From the NCBI RefSeq assembly GCF_000633595.2, contig NZ_JIBU02000022.1, forward strand, positions 1 through 64,000: a stretch of DNA of 64,000 bases, given 5' to 3'. Source of the stretch: Clostridium drakei (GTDB lineage: Bacteria; Bacillota; Clostridia; Clostridiales; Clostridiaceae). Both the position numbers and the translations under genes were made by a program. Under the pieces are notes generated by a model. It was not told the origin of the DNA. It ran no database searches and saw only the letters and a list, made by a program, of their open reading frames with translations. The number at the start of each line of letters is the position of its first letter. Positions within the stretch are counted from its first letter, which is position 1. Shown here piece after piece: positions 27,275 through 35,621 of this stretch.

Positions 27275-29389
27275 TTACTTAAGCACCTCCTGTAAAACCT
27301 TCATAGTATCTTCTTGAGTAAATGGAGCTTTGTTTAAATTTACATCAAGTGCATTTTCCATAGCTTCCACATAAGCTGGAGCTGCACCAACAAGCGGAAG
27401 TTCACCTGCACCTTTTGCTCCATATGGACCATAACTATACGGATTATCTACTATTTCGGTTACAAGATTTGGTACATCTACTGCTGTTGGAATAATATAG
27501 TCACTATAGCTATTATTACGAATTACACCTTTATCATTACATTCCATATGTTCCATAGAAGCATATCCAATCCCTTGTAAAAAACCTCCCTGCATCTGTC
27601 CCTGTATAATATTCATGTCTATAGGAACACCTACATCAAAAATCCCCCATGCTCCAGTTACCTTTGTAATAGCAGTGAGTGTATCCACCTCCACTTCTAT
27701 TACATTTACAGACCAGGAAAAGGTTGGATACGCATCCCCTTTGAATTTTTCCAGATTGAATGGAATCATAAAGTCAGGCTCCACAAAATGTTCCTCTACA
27801 ATTTGTTCTTTTCCACTCTTCCATTCTTTCTTAAGTTTTTCTGCTGCACGTCTAAGCAATTCTCCAACTACCATTAAGGAACGGCTTGCTACAGTAGGCC
27901 CTGAATCAGGTACACTATCTGTATCTGGATTATTTACAATTACTCTATCATAAGAAATACCAAGAGTATCTGCAACAATTTTGCAAAAGGTGGTTTTAAT
28001 GCCCTGTCCTATATCTGAGTTACTTACTAAAAGTTCTGCTGTGTCATCAATGTTTTTTCTTATTTTTACAACAGCCTTTATCAGATCACGTTCTCCACTT
28101 CCTGTGAAACCACAACCATGAAAAAATAATGACATGCCAATACCTTTTCGATACCTGCCCTTTTGATTCTTATACATCTTACGCTTTTTACGATAGCTAG
28201 AAAGCTCATCAACTCTCTTGATCATTTCAGGCAGAGGTACATGAAAATGATACTTTCCACTTGTAGAAGTAGAGTCACCCTGTTTCACCATATATTTTTC
28301 CTTTAGCTCAAGAGAATCTACACCCATTTTCTTTGCAATATGATTCATGATCATCTCTACTGCAAAGAAAGTCTGTGGAGCACCAAAGCCGCGGTATGCA
28401 CCACAAGGTACTGTATTTGTCTTAACTGCACGTCCTTCAATATGCAAATTTTCTACTCTATACACACCACTTGCACAAATTACCCCACGTTGTAAAACAA
28501 CAGGAGAAAGGGTAGTATATGCACCACTATTGAACAGCACATCAATATCCATACCTGTAATTATGCCATTTCTAACTGCCACTTTATAGGTACAAATAGA
28601 TGGATGGCGCTTTGAAGTGAATTCCATATCTTCCCGCCTGTCAAATATTACTTTTACAGGCCTATTAGCTTTTTTAGCTGCCACTGCAGTCTGACATGCA
28701 AGTATAGAAGGAAAATCTTCTTTACCTCCAAAGCCTCCTCCAGTAACATCCTGAATAATTTGAATATCCTTTTCAGCATATCCTAGAGCTTTGGAAACTG
28801 CACCATATACATAATAGGGACACTGCATAGAACCACGTATGGTCATTCGCCCATCATGTGGATAAGCAATTATTCCCTGAGTTTCAAGATATGCTTGTTC
28901 CTGATAACCCGTTTCAAAGGTTTCAACAAAGACTTCATCAGCTTCTTTTAAAGCTTTATAAATATCCCCTTTTTCACATTTATAATGAAAAAAAACAGTA
29001 TTGGATTTTTTCATGTCCAAGACAGGAATTTGCTCTTCATATACTATAACAATTTCACCTAAAATTCTCTTAACTTCCTTAAGATCAGGTCCCACAACCA
29101 TTAAAATAGGCTCCCCAACATACTCTACAGTATTTTCGACATAAACAGGTGTATCATTCTCTACTATTGCAACACGGTTTACACCTGTCACATCATTTTT
29201 ATCAACTACAAAATATCCTTCAGTCAATTTGGGAATACGAATATCTGTAATCTTAGCTTTTGCCTTTGTGGAATGTAATAGCTTACCATAGATCATATTA
29301 TCCATTGTACAATCATCTACATAAATAGCATGACCACTCATCTTTAGCTCATGATCTTTTTTCTTTACAGACTTACTAATATTTTTCAT
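27275..29389 (-). CDS. xdhA: Xanthine dehydrogenase molybdenum-binding subunit
   Basis: 704 aa, aldehyde oxidase/xanthine dehydrogenase large subunit. Seen: VTGGGFGGKEDFPSI, the molybdopterin-contact region GAYRGFGAPQTFFAVE, VNNPDTDSVPDSGPTVASRS and the catalytic glutamate loop GAKGAGELPLVGAAP near the C-terminus. The ATG at 29389 has a GGGGGG-type site 5 nt upstream; the longer frame to 29413 has no better signal. Its last codons contain AGGAGGTG, the probable ribosome binding site for the iron-sulfur subunit gene now displaced by the transposon. Confidence 0.92.
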   Translation of the reverse strand: MKNISKSVKKKDHELKMSGHAIYVDDCTMDNMIYGKLLHSTKAKAKITDIRIPKLTEGYFVVDKNDVTGVNRVAIVENDTPVYVENTVEYVGEPILMVVGPDLKEVKRILGEIVIVYEEQIPVLDMKKSNTVFFHYKCEKGDIYKALKEADEVFVETFETGYQEQAYLETQGIIAYPHDGRMTIRGSMQCPYYVYGAVSKALGYAEKDIQIIQDVTGGGFGGKEDFPSILACQTAVAAKKANRPVKVIFDRREDMEFTSKRHPSICTYKVAVRNGIITGMDIDVLFNSGAYTTLSPVVLQRGVICASGVYRVENLHIEGRAVKTNTVPCGAYRGFGAPQTFFAVEMIMNHIAKKMGVDSLELKEKYMVKQGDSTSTSGKYHFHVPLPEMIKRVDELSSYRKKRKMYKNQKGRYRKGIGMSLFFHGCGFTGSGERDLIKAVVKIRKNIDDTAELLVSNSDIGQGIKTTFCKIVADTLGISYDRVIVNNPDTDSVPDSGPTVASRSLMVVGELLRRAAEKLKKEWKSGKEQIVEEHFVEPDFMIPFNLEKFKGDAYPTFSWSVNVIEVEVDTLTAITKVTGAWGIFDVGVPIDMNIIQGQMQGGFLQGIGYASMEHMECNDKGVIRNNSYSDYIIPTAVDVPNLVTEIVDNPYSYGPYGAKGAGELPLVGAAPAYVEAMENALDVNLNKAPFTQEDTMKVLQEVLK

Positions 29390-29456
29390 ACAATCCCCCC
29401 ATGTATAATTCATAAAACTTTGAAAAAAGTCACAGCTTATATAATAAATTAACTTT

Positions 29457-32021
29457 TTATTTTTTCGTCTTCTTATAAAATGTATCTTTCAGTGGCAGTT
29501 GATTACGAAATTTGCCATCTAATTTGTAATATGCATGAGCACAAGCTGGTGCTGTTGGAATCAAACATAATTCTCCGCAACCTTTCGCTCCATAAGCTTC
29601 AGGTATTTTTCCATTGCCCTGTACAAGAATAACTTCAAGTTCTGGAACATCTGTTGACCTCATAAGTCCCAGTGTTCCTAATTTGGTCTTAGGATATCCA
29701 CCCTCAACTTTAAATTCTTCTGTCAAAGCATATCCAAGTCCCATAACAATTCCACCTTCAATCTGTCCCTCAACAGCTTGAATATTAACAGGTGTTCCAA
29801 CATCATATGCTGCAACTACCTTTTCAACCTTTCCCTTCTCATTAAGAATAACAACTTGAGCCCCATAACTGTAGCTTACATGACTTACTGGATTTTCCTT
29901 TAGAGATCCCATTGGATCTGTCTTTGCAAAATATTCCCCATAAAATTCCTTTCCTTCTAAATCATAAAGACTTAACCCTTTGTTTAATTCCACTTTTAGT
30001 TTTTCAGATGCCCGTCTTACAGCTTCTCCTGTTACAACAGTTTGTCTAGATGCAGTACTAGTCCCAGAATCAGGTGTATATATAGTATCTGCTCTTTCAT
30101 GAATAGCAAGTGCTGGATTTAAACCAGTTGCTTCACAAAATATAGTAGTACACATTGTTGCAATTCCTTGTCCCATACAAGCTGCAGAGGTTCTAATATG
30201 GACTTTTCCATTTTTCACAGATAAAATACAACGACCAATATCTCTATTTCCCACTCCAGTTCCACTATTTTTAAAGGCTATAGCAATTCCTGCATAAGGG
30301 TTCGATTCGTATACATCTTTAACAGCTTCCAAACATTTTGACATTGCAACACTATCATCTGCTATTTGACCATTTGGAAGCACCTGTCCTGGACGAATTG
30401 CATTACGATAACGCATTTCCCAAGGTGATATACCAACCATATCTGCTAGTAGATTAATATTGTTTTCAGCAGAAAAGCAGCTTTGTGTCACTCCAAAACC
30501 ACGAAATGCCCCAGCAACAACATTATTTGTATAAACTGACATGCCTAAAATGTCAATATTCTGATAATTATATGGTCCTGCGGCATGAGTACACGCTCTT
30601 TGTAATACAGGCCCCCCTAAAGATGCATAGGCACCTGTATCTGCAATAATTACGCCTTTCATAGCAGTTAAATATCCGTTTTCATCACAAGCTGTTGTAA
30701 ATTCCATTTCCATTGCATGTCGTTTAACATGATAATTTAAGCTTTCCTGTCTCGAAAACTTTACTTTTACTGGTTTTTTTGTATGCCATGCCATTAATGC
30801 CGCGAGATGTTGAACACTCATATCTTCCTTACCACCAAAGCCACCTCCAACAAGCTGGGAATGACAATGTACTTTTTCTTTTGGAATTTGAAGCATATTT
30901 GAAATTTCACGCTGCTCATCATAAACAGATTGTGAACCTGAATACAGCAAAATACCATCTTTTCCTTCAGGTGCTGCAATTGCACACTCTGGTTCCATAA
31001 ATCCATGTTCCTGAAATGGTGTTTTATATTTTCTTGTTACCACATATTTAGAATTTTTAATTGCTTCATCTGCATTTCCACGCTGTATAATAGAACGGCT
31101 CATAATATTACCATCTGCGTGGATTAGAGGTGTATCTGCTCTCAGAGCATCTTCTGGAGAAGTGATTGGCTGCAATTCTGTGTATTCTACCTCAACCAAT
31201 TTACATACTTCATCTAACTTGTCCCTATGATAAGTTGCTACTAATGCCAAACAATCTCCTATATACCTAGTTGTTCCACCTTCTGGGATCATTACATCCC
31301 AATCTTGTTTTATATGTCCAATAATATTATGTGGAACATCCTTTGCCAACAAAACTTTTACACAATCAGGATGCGCCTGTGCTTTACTGATATGAATTTC
31401 ATTTACAATAGCCCTTGGATATTTAGACCGAACTGCTTTAGCATAAATCATTTCTGGTAGTTCAATATCATCCACAAAAATACCTGTCCCATTTACCTTT
31501 TCATCTACATCCACACGTTTAAACTTTTGATTCATTTCCAATTTATTAACAGGTGCTGGTATCTGAAGATTGTCCCTAAAATATCTTGCTGCCATCAAAA
31601 TTGCATCTTCTATTTTCTTATATCCAGTACAACGGCAAATATTTCCCCTAATTGCTTTCTTCACATCTAACTTTGTTGGATTAAGATTAGTATCTAAGAG
31701 GGCTTTTGCACAAATTACCATTCCAGGGATACAAAAACCACACTGCACTGCACCTGCTTCTCCAAAACAATATTGATAAACTTCTTTTTCTATCTTGCTT
31801 ACCCCCTCAACAGTTAAAATTTTCTTGTCAACAAATCTTGATACTTTTTGCATACAAGCTTTTATTGCCTTTCCATCTACTAAAATAGTGCATGTTCCAC
31901 ATGCACCTTCGCTGCAGCCGTCTTTTGCAGAAGTAATTTTCAAATCATTTCTTAAAAAACGCAATAGGGGTTTATCAGTATCACAAATTACATCCTTACC
32001 GTTAATATTTAGTCTAAACAT
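29457..32021 (-). CDS. xdh: Fused [2Fe-2S]-molybdenum hydroxylase, probable (selenium-dependent) xanthine dehydrogenase
   Basis: 854 aa. The N-terminal part (1-150) has two [2Fe-2S] motif sets, CSEGACGTC and CGFCIPG/CRCTGY; the remainder is a molybdopterin hydroxylase with GGGFGGKEDMSVQHLA, AGAFRGFGVTQSC and the catalytic GAKGCGELCLIPTAPA. This Mop-like two-in-one layout is used for enzymes annotated as selenium-dependent xanthine dehydrogenase. There is no in-frame UGA, so any selenium would be in the cofactor. The ATG at 32021 has AGGAGGTTATTT upstream. It has its own strong promoter. Confidence 0.88.
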   Translation of the reverse strand: MFRLNINGKDVICDTDKPLLRFLRNDLKITSAKDGCSEGACGTCTILVDGKAIKACMQKVSRFVDKKILTVEGVSKIEKEVYQYCFGEAGAVQCGFCIPGMVICAKALLDTNLNPTKLDVKKAIRGNICRCTGYKKIEDAILMAARYFRDNLQIPAPVNKLEMNQKFKRVDVDEKVNGTGIFVDDIELPEMIYAKAVRSKYPRAIVNEIHISKAQAHPDCVKVLLAKDVPHNIIGHIKQDWDVMIPEGGTTRYIGDCLALVATYHRDKLDEVCKLVEVEYTELQPITSPEDALRADTPLIHADGNIMSRSIIQRGNADEAIKNSKYVVTRKYKTPFQEHGFMEPECAIAAPEGKDGILLYSGSQSVYDEQREISNMLQIPKEKVHCHSQLVGGGFGGKEDMSVQHLAALMAWHTKKPVKVKFSRQESLNYHVKRHAMEMEFTTACDENGYLTAMKGVIIADTGAYASLGGPVLQRACTHAAGPYNYQNIDILGMSVYTNNVVAGAFRGFGVTQSCFSAENNINLLADMVGISPWEMRYRNAIRPGQVLPNGQIADDSVAMSKCLEAVKDVYESNPYAGIAIAFKNSGTGVGNRDIGRCILSVKNGKVHIRTSAACMGQGIATMCTTIFCEATGLNPALAIHERADTIYTPDSGTSTASRQTVVTGEAVRRASEKLKVELNKGLSLYDLEGKEFYGEYFAKTDPMGSLKENPVSHVSYSYGAQVVILNEKGKVEKVVAAYDVGTPVNIQAVEGQIEGGIVMGLGYALTEEFKVEGGYPKTKLGTLGLMRSTDVPELEVILVQGNGKIPEAYGAKGCGELCLIPTAPACAHAYYKLDGKFRNQLPLKDTFYKKTKK

Positions 32022-32045
32022 AAATAACCTCCTATTTATAATTTT

Positions 32046-32060
32046 TAACAATTATTGTTA
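32046..32060. promoter_or_regulatory. Candidate operator of the xanthine dehydrogenase operon
   Basis: Perfect inverted repeat TAACAAT-T-ATTGTTA, centred 13 nt beyond the -10 box, where a repressor would block initiation. It differs from the ACTAGT-type operators of the rest of the island. Confidence 0.5.
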
Positions 32061-32065
32061 TAACT

Positions 32066-32094
32066 ATTATAAAATGGAAGTTAATCTTTATCAA
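32066..32094 (-). promoter_or_regulatory. Xanthine dehydrogenase operon promoter
   Basis: Minus strand TTGATA (32089-32094), 17 bp, TATAAT (32066-32071), 45 bp before the start codon. Confidence 0.75.
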
Positions 32095-32147
32095 ATTCTT
32101 TATAAAAAGAACTTGCCTATTCTATTAATAAAATGCAAAAATTCTAT

Positions 32148-33080
32148 TTATTCCTGAAACAATCTATGGAACTCATTCTTTGCATACTGACGAACATTGT
32201 GTTCAAATTGATCATATTTCTTTAAAAATTTTTCCCCTTCTTTTGTTAAATAAGTTTTCCCACCATTTCTACCACCATGTTTTCTTTTAACTACTGTGTA
32301 ACCTAATTCTCCTTCCAATTGATTTAACATATTCCATGCTTTACTATAAGAAAGTGCCATATGTTTACATGCATTTCTTACAGAATGTGTATTTTGAATT
32401 AGGATCAAAAGCAATTTTGTTCTTGAATTAAAAAACATTCTTTCCTTTTCAATGCTTATTTTAACAAATGGATGTAAAATACGCTGATTATGTTTTCTTA
32501 AAAGTTTTTCTAACCTGCAATGATCTCCTATACCATTTAAAATACCTTCATCATCTACATCCATCAAGTACCTTAAACTTCCAATATTTTGGATGGCTCC
32601 CTCCATGCCTTTATCACCATTGTATTTTAAAATTTCAGGAATTAATTCAGAAGATATCAAAATAGGATGTCCAATTTTAGAATGATAACATGGTGAAATC
32701 AACTCTTTATCGTATTCCATCATTTTTTGGATGGTTTCTGGTGTGAATAAAGGAACATTTATTGGATTAACTATTACCTGATCACATTTATTTTTTAAGA
32801 AATTCAATCCTATTTTTATTGAATCAATCATCTGTGAATCTTCATACTTTGGATTATAAAGGAATATTACTCCATAGTAAGCTAAATTGTGTTCAACTTC
32901 CTGAGACCTATACCCAGTAACTACCACAATATTAGAAATTCCAGCCTTTTGAAGAGTTAAAACAATTCTCTTTATTATAGTAATAGAACCGATCTTACGT
33001 AATGGCCATGTTTCATTTTCTTCTGATGTCTTTCCTGCTGCAACAATTATACCTCCTGTTATTTTCCTCTCTCTTTTCAT
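32148..33080 (-). CDS. MobA/MocA-like nucleotidyltransferase fused to ModE-like winged helix
   Basis: 310 aa. The N-terminal 190 residues are an NTP-transferase fold: GGIIVAAGK, RIVLTLQKAGISNIVVVTGY, VIVNPINVPLFTPET, HPILIS. The C-terminal 100 residues are a ModE/LysR-type winged helix: NSRTKLLLILIQNTHSVRNA, YSKAWNMLNQLEGELGY, KRKHGGRNGGKTYLTKEG. Knowledge: MocA adds CMP to molybdopterin for hydroxylases of this type, while ModE-like domains bind DNA. One protein may therefore link cofactor maturation to regulation of the adjacent operon. The glycine-rich loop lacks the usual LG..RFG, so catalysis is uncertain. Confidence 0.8.
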   Translation of the reverse strand: MKRERKITGGIIVAAGKTSEENETWPLRKIGSITIIKRIVLTLQKAGISNIVVVTGYRSQEVEHNLAYYGVIFLYNPKYEDSQMIDSIKIGLNFLKNKCDQVIVNPINVPLFTPETIQKMMEYDKELISPCYHSKIGHPILISSELIPEILKYNGDKGMEGAIQNIGSLRYLMDVDDEGILNGIGDHCRLEKLLRKHNQRILHPFVKISIEKERMFFNSRTKLLLILIQNTHSVRNACKHMALSYSKAWNMLNQLEGELGYTVVKRKHGGRNGGKTYLTKEGEKFLKKYDQFEHNVRQYAKNEFHRLFQE

Positions 33081-33150
33081 ACTTTTACTCCCATAGTTAC
33101 AATTTTCATAAATATATGATTAAAATGGTATTATCCTTGCCCATAAATAA

Positions 33151-33738
33151 CTAACTTTCTTCTTTTAAACACTGACTAATAAGTCCTTCAGCTATATCAA
33201 AATATTTTTTCAAATCAAATTTACCTTCATCAATAAGATACTGTAGTGATGCTCCTAACATTAAAGATACCATTATATATGTCAGCATATCTTTATAGTC
33301 ATCATCTACACCATCTTTAAACTTTCCTTTACTTAAAACATCCTTAATACCACTGCGCCATATATTAAAGGTTTTTTGAAACTTTTCTTTTATTTCCTTA
33401 TTTACCGTACCTTGAACCCAGTAATCAAGTTGTACATAATCTAGTTCTTTATTATTTAAGATATCATCTTCCTTTTGTTCAAAAAAACCTCTTATATTTT
33501 GAAAAACACCTTTATTGTCTAAATCAATGTATCGCTTACGATTCTCTGAAAATTGCTTTTGTATATCATCTAAAAGGGCTATCATTATATCATTTTTAGT
33601 TGGAAAATAGTAGTGTAAATTAGCTTGACTTCTATCCGTTTCTTTTGCAATCATATGCATACGAGTACCGCTTATTTTTTCCCTAGCAATTACCTTCATA
33701 GCTGCATCTAATATATTCTTCTTTGCATCTTTTGACAT
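33151..33738 (-). CDS. TetR/AcrR-family regulator
   Basis: 195 aa. N-terminal helix-turn-helix: ILDAAMKVIAREKISGTRMH, MIAKETDRSQANLHYYFPTK; the remaining all-alpha part would bind a ligand and dimerise. It is the only free-standing regulator inside the purine island. TetR proteins bind short palindromes over promoters, which fits the shared ACTAGT-centred operators at 17273, 17426, 18929 and 38551; that link is inference. Confidence 0.88.
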   Translation of the reverse strand: MSKDAKKNILDAAMKVIAREKISGTRMHMIAKETDRSQANLHYYFPTKNDIMIALLDDIQKQFSENRKRYIDLDNKGVFQNIRGFFEQKEDDILNNKELDYVQLDYWVQGTVNKEIKEKFQKTFNIWRSGIKDVLSKGKFKDGVDDDYKDMLTYIMVSLMLGASLQYLIDEGKFDLKKYFDIAEGLISQCLKEES

Positions 33739-33826
33739 ATCATAACCTCTTTCTAGTAAAAATTATACTTTATTATAAAATTATACCTCGAATTTAAATT
33801 TTACGCAAAATATCCATAATCTATGA

Positions 33827-35536
33827 TTAAGCATCTGTAAATAAATCTATAAAATCAAATTTAGAATAATCAAACAATCCTCTTGAAGTTATTTTTATAT
33901 CTGGAATCACTGGAAGCGCCATAAAAGCAAGTGTTAAAAATGGATCAACTTCTTTCTTAATACCAAACTTCACTGCAAGCAAATTCAACTTTCTAATTTT
34001 ATCCATGACCAAATCTGGATTCTGAGATGTCATAAGTCCACCTATTGGCAATTCTAAACACTCTAGCATTCTGCCCTGAGATACAAATGCAATACCTCCA
34101 TTATTGTGTATAATATTATTCACTGCTATTTCCATATCTTTATCATTATCACCTAATACAATTATGTTATGAGAATCATGTGCAATTGTCTGAGCTATAG
34201 CAGCTTTTTTTAGTCCTAATCCTTCTATGAATCCAACACTATGTTTTCCACTATTTTTGTGTCTTTCTATTACAGCTATTTTGTTTACAATTTCCCCTTT
34301 ACCTTCAACACATTGAACTAACCCTCTATTTACTTTTACTTCTCTTTCTTCTTTTTTAGTTACTAATAACCCTGGATGAACTTTTATTACATTTACAAAT
34401 TTTCCTTTAGACTCAATATGAAATAGATCTTCTTTTATGCAATCTACATTTACTGAAGGTTTGGCAAAAACATCCTCATATATGTGATTATCTTTATATA
34501 TTTTACCGTTCTTAATTACATTTTTTATCTTTAATTTTTTTATATCTTCAAATATTACCAAATCAGCCTTCATTCCAGGTGAAATAGCACCTCTATCCTT
34601 TAACCCATAGCAATTAGCTGCATTGAAAGAAGCTATTGTGTATGCTTTCACAGGATCCATTCCTTCATCTATAGCAATTCGTATACAATTATCAATACTA
34701 CCTTCATCTACTAAATCCTCAATATGTCTGTCATCAGTACAAAATATAAATCTGCTATAATTTTTGTCATTTACTGCAGGCAATAGTTTTTTCAAATCCC
34801 TAGCAGCAGAACCTTCCCTAAGCATCACATACATCCCATTTGCTACCTTTTGTAGAGCTTCCTCATAATTTGTACATTCGTGATCTGTTCTAACATTAGC
34901 ACATAAATAAGCATTTAGCTCTTTTTCATTAATTTTAGGACAATGTCCATCTATACTTTTGTTTTGATTATTTACCATTAAAATTTTTTTCAACATATTT
35001 TTCTTTCCCGAAGTAACTGCATTAACATCCATCACTTCTCCCAATCCTAAAACTTTAGGATGATTAATAAACTTTTCTAAATTATCTGCTTCAAGTACTG
35101 CTCCGTTATCTTCAAAATCTACTGCTGGAACACAGGATGGAAGCATAAAAAATGTGTCTATATCACCCTTTTTACTATTTTGCAGCATAAATTCTATACC
35201 CTTTTCTCCTAAAACATTAGCTATTTCATGAGGATCTGCAACAATTGTAGTAACACCTTTTTTGATTACTAAATCAGAAAATATTTCTGGAGTTACCATA
35301 GAAGATTCTATATGAACATGAGAATCTATAAATCCTGGTGCTACAAACAAACCTTTACAATCAATTTCTTGGTTGCCTTCATACTTACCTATTCCTACAA
35401 TTACATCATCATTTATTGCAACATCTTTCTTCTCAATAGTCTGGGTAAATACATTTATTATAAAAGCATCTTTCAGTACAAGTTCCGCTTTTACCTTACC
35501 CATAGCAGCATTAATTTTATCTAACAATTTATTCAT
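33827..35536 (-). CDS. ade: Adenine deaminase
   Basis: 569 aa, amidohydrolase of the bacterial Ade type (B. subtilis AdeC is of similar size). Seen: GFIDSHVHIESSMVTPEIF, DPHEIANVLG, DGHCPKINEKELNAY and FCTDDRHIEDLVDEGSID supply the metal and proton-transfer residues; the C-terminal region has VGFIEGLGLKKAAIAQTIAH. Converts adenine to hypoxanthine and ammonia, feeding the purine hydroxylases. Confidence 0.95.
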   Translation of the reverse strand: MNKLLDKINAAMGKVKAELVLKDAFIINVFTQTIEKKDVAINDDVIVGIGKYEGNQEIDCKGLFVAPGFIDSHVHIESSMVTPEIFSDLVIKKGVTTIVADPHEIANVLGEKGIEFMLQNSKKGDIDTFFMLPSCVPAVDFEDNGAVLEADNLEKFINHPKVLGLGEVMDVNAVTSGKKNMLKKILMVNNQNKSIDGHCPKINEKELNAYLCANVRTDHECTNYEEALQKVANGMYVMLREGSAARDLKKLLPAVNDKNYSRFIFCTDDRHIEDLVDEGSIDNCIRIAIDEGMDPVKAYTIASFNAANCYGLKDRGAISPGMKADLVIFEDIKKLKIKNVIKNGKIYKDNHIYEDVFAKPSVNVDCIKEDLFHIESKGKFVNVIKVHPGLLVTKKEEREVKVNRGLVQCVEGKGEIVNKIAVIERHKNSGKHSVGFIEGLGLKKAAIAQTIAHDSHNIIVLGDNDKDMEIAVNNIIHNNGGIAFVSQGRMLECLELPIGGLMTSQNPDLVMDKIRKLNLLAVKFGIKKEVDPFLTLAFMALPVIPDIKITSRGLFDYSKFDFIDLFTDA

Positions 35537-35570
35537 TCACTATTTCTCCAATCTATTAATCAAGTGATTC

Positions 35571-35600
35571 TTAGAGGAAGAGCTATTGCACTTCCTCTAA
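35571..35600. repeat. Hairpin between purine permease and adenine deaminase genes
   Basis: TTAGAGGAAG and CTTCCTCTAA form a perfect 10-bp stem with a 10-nt loop and no T tract on either side. Possibly an RNA processing or stability element between the two minus-strand genes. Confidence 0.5.
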
Positions 35601-35621
35601 AATTATGAAATATAACATTAT

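Noticed and set aside
27275-32021. Selenocysteine codons in the molybdenum hydroxylases
   Set aside because: Both reading frames run without internal UGA; any selenium dependence would be through a labile cofactor.
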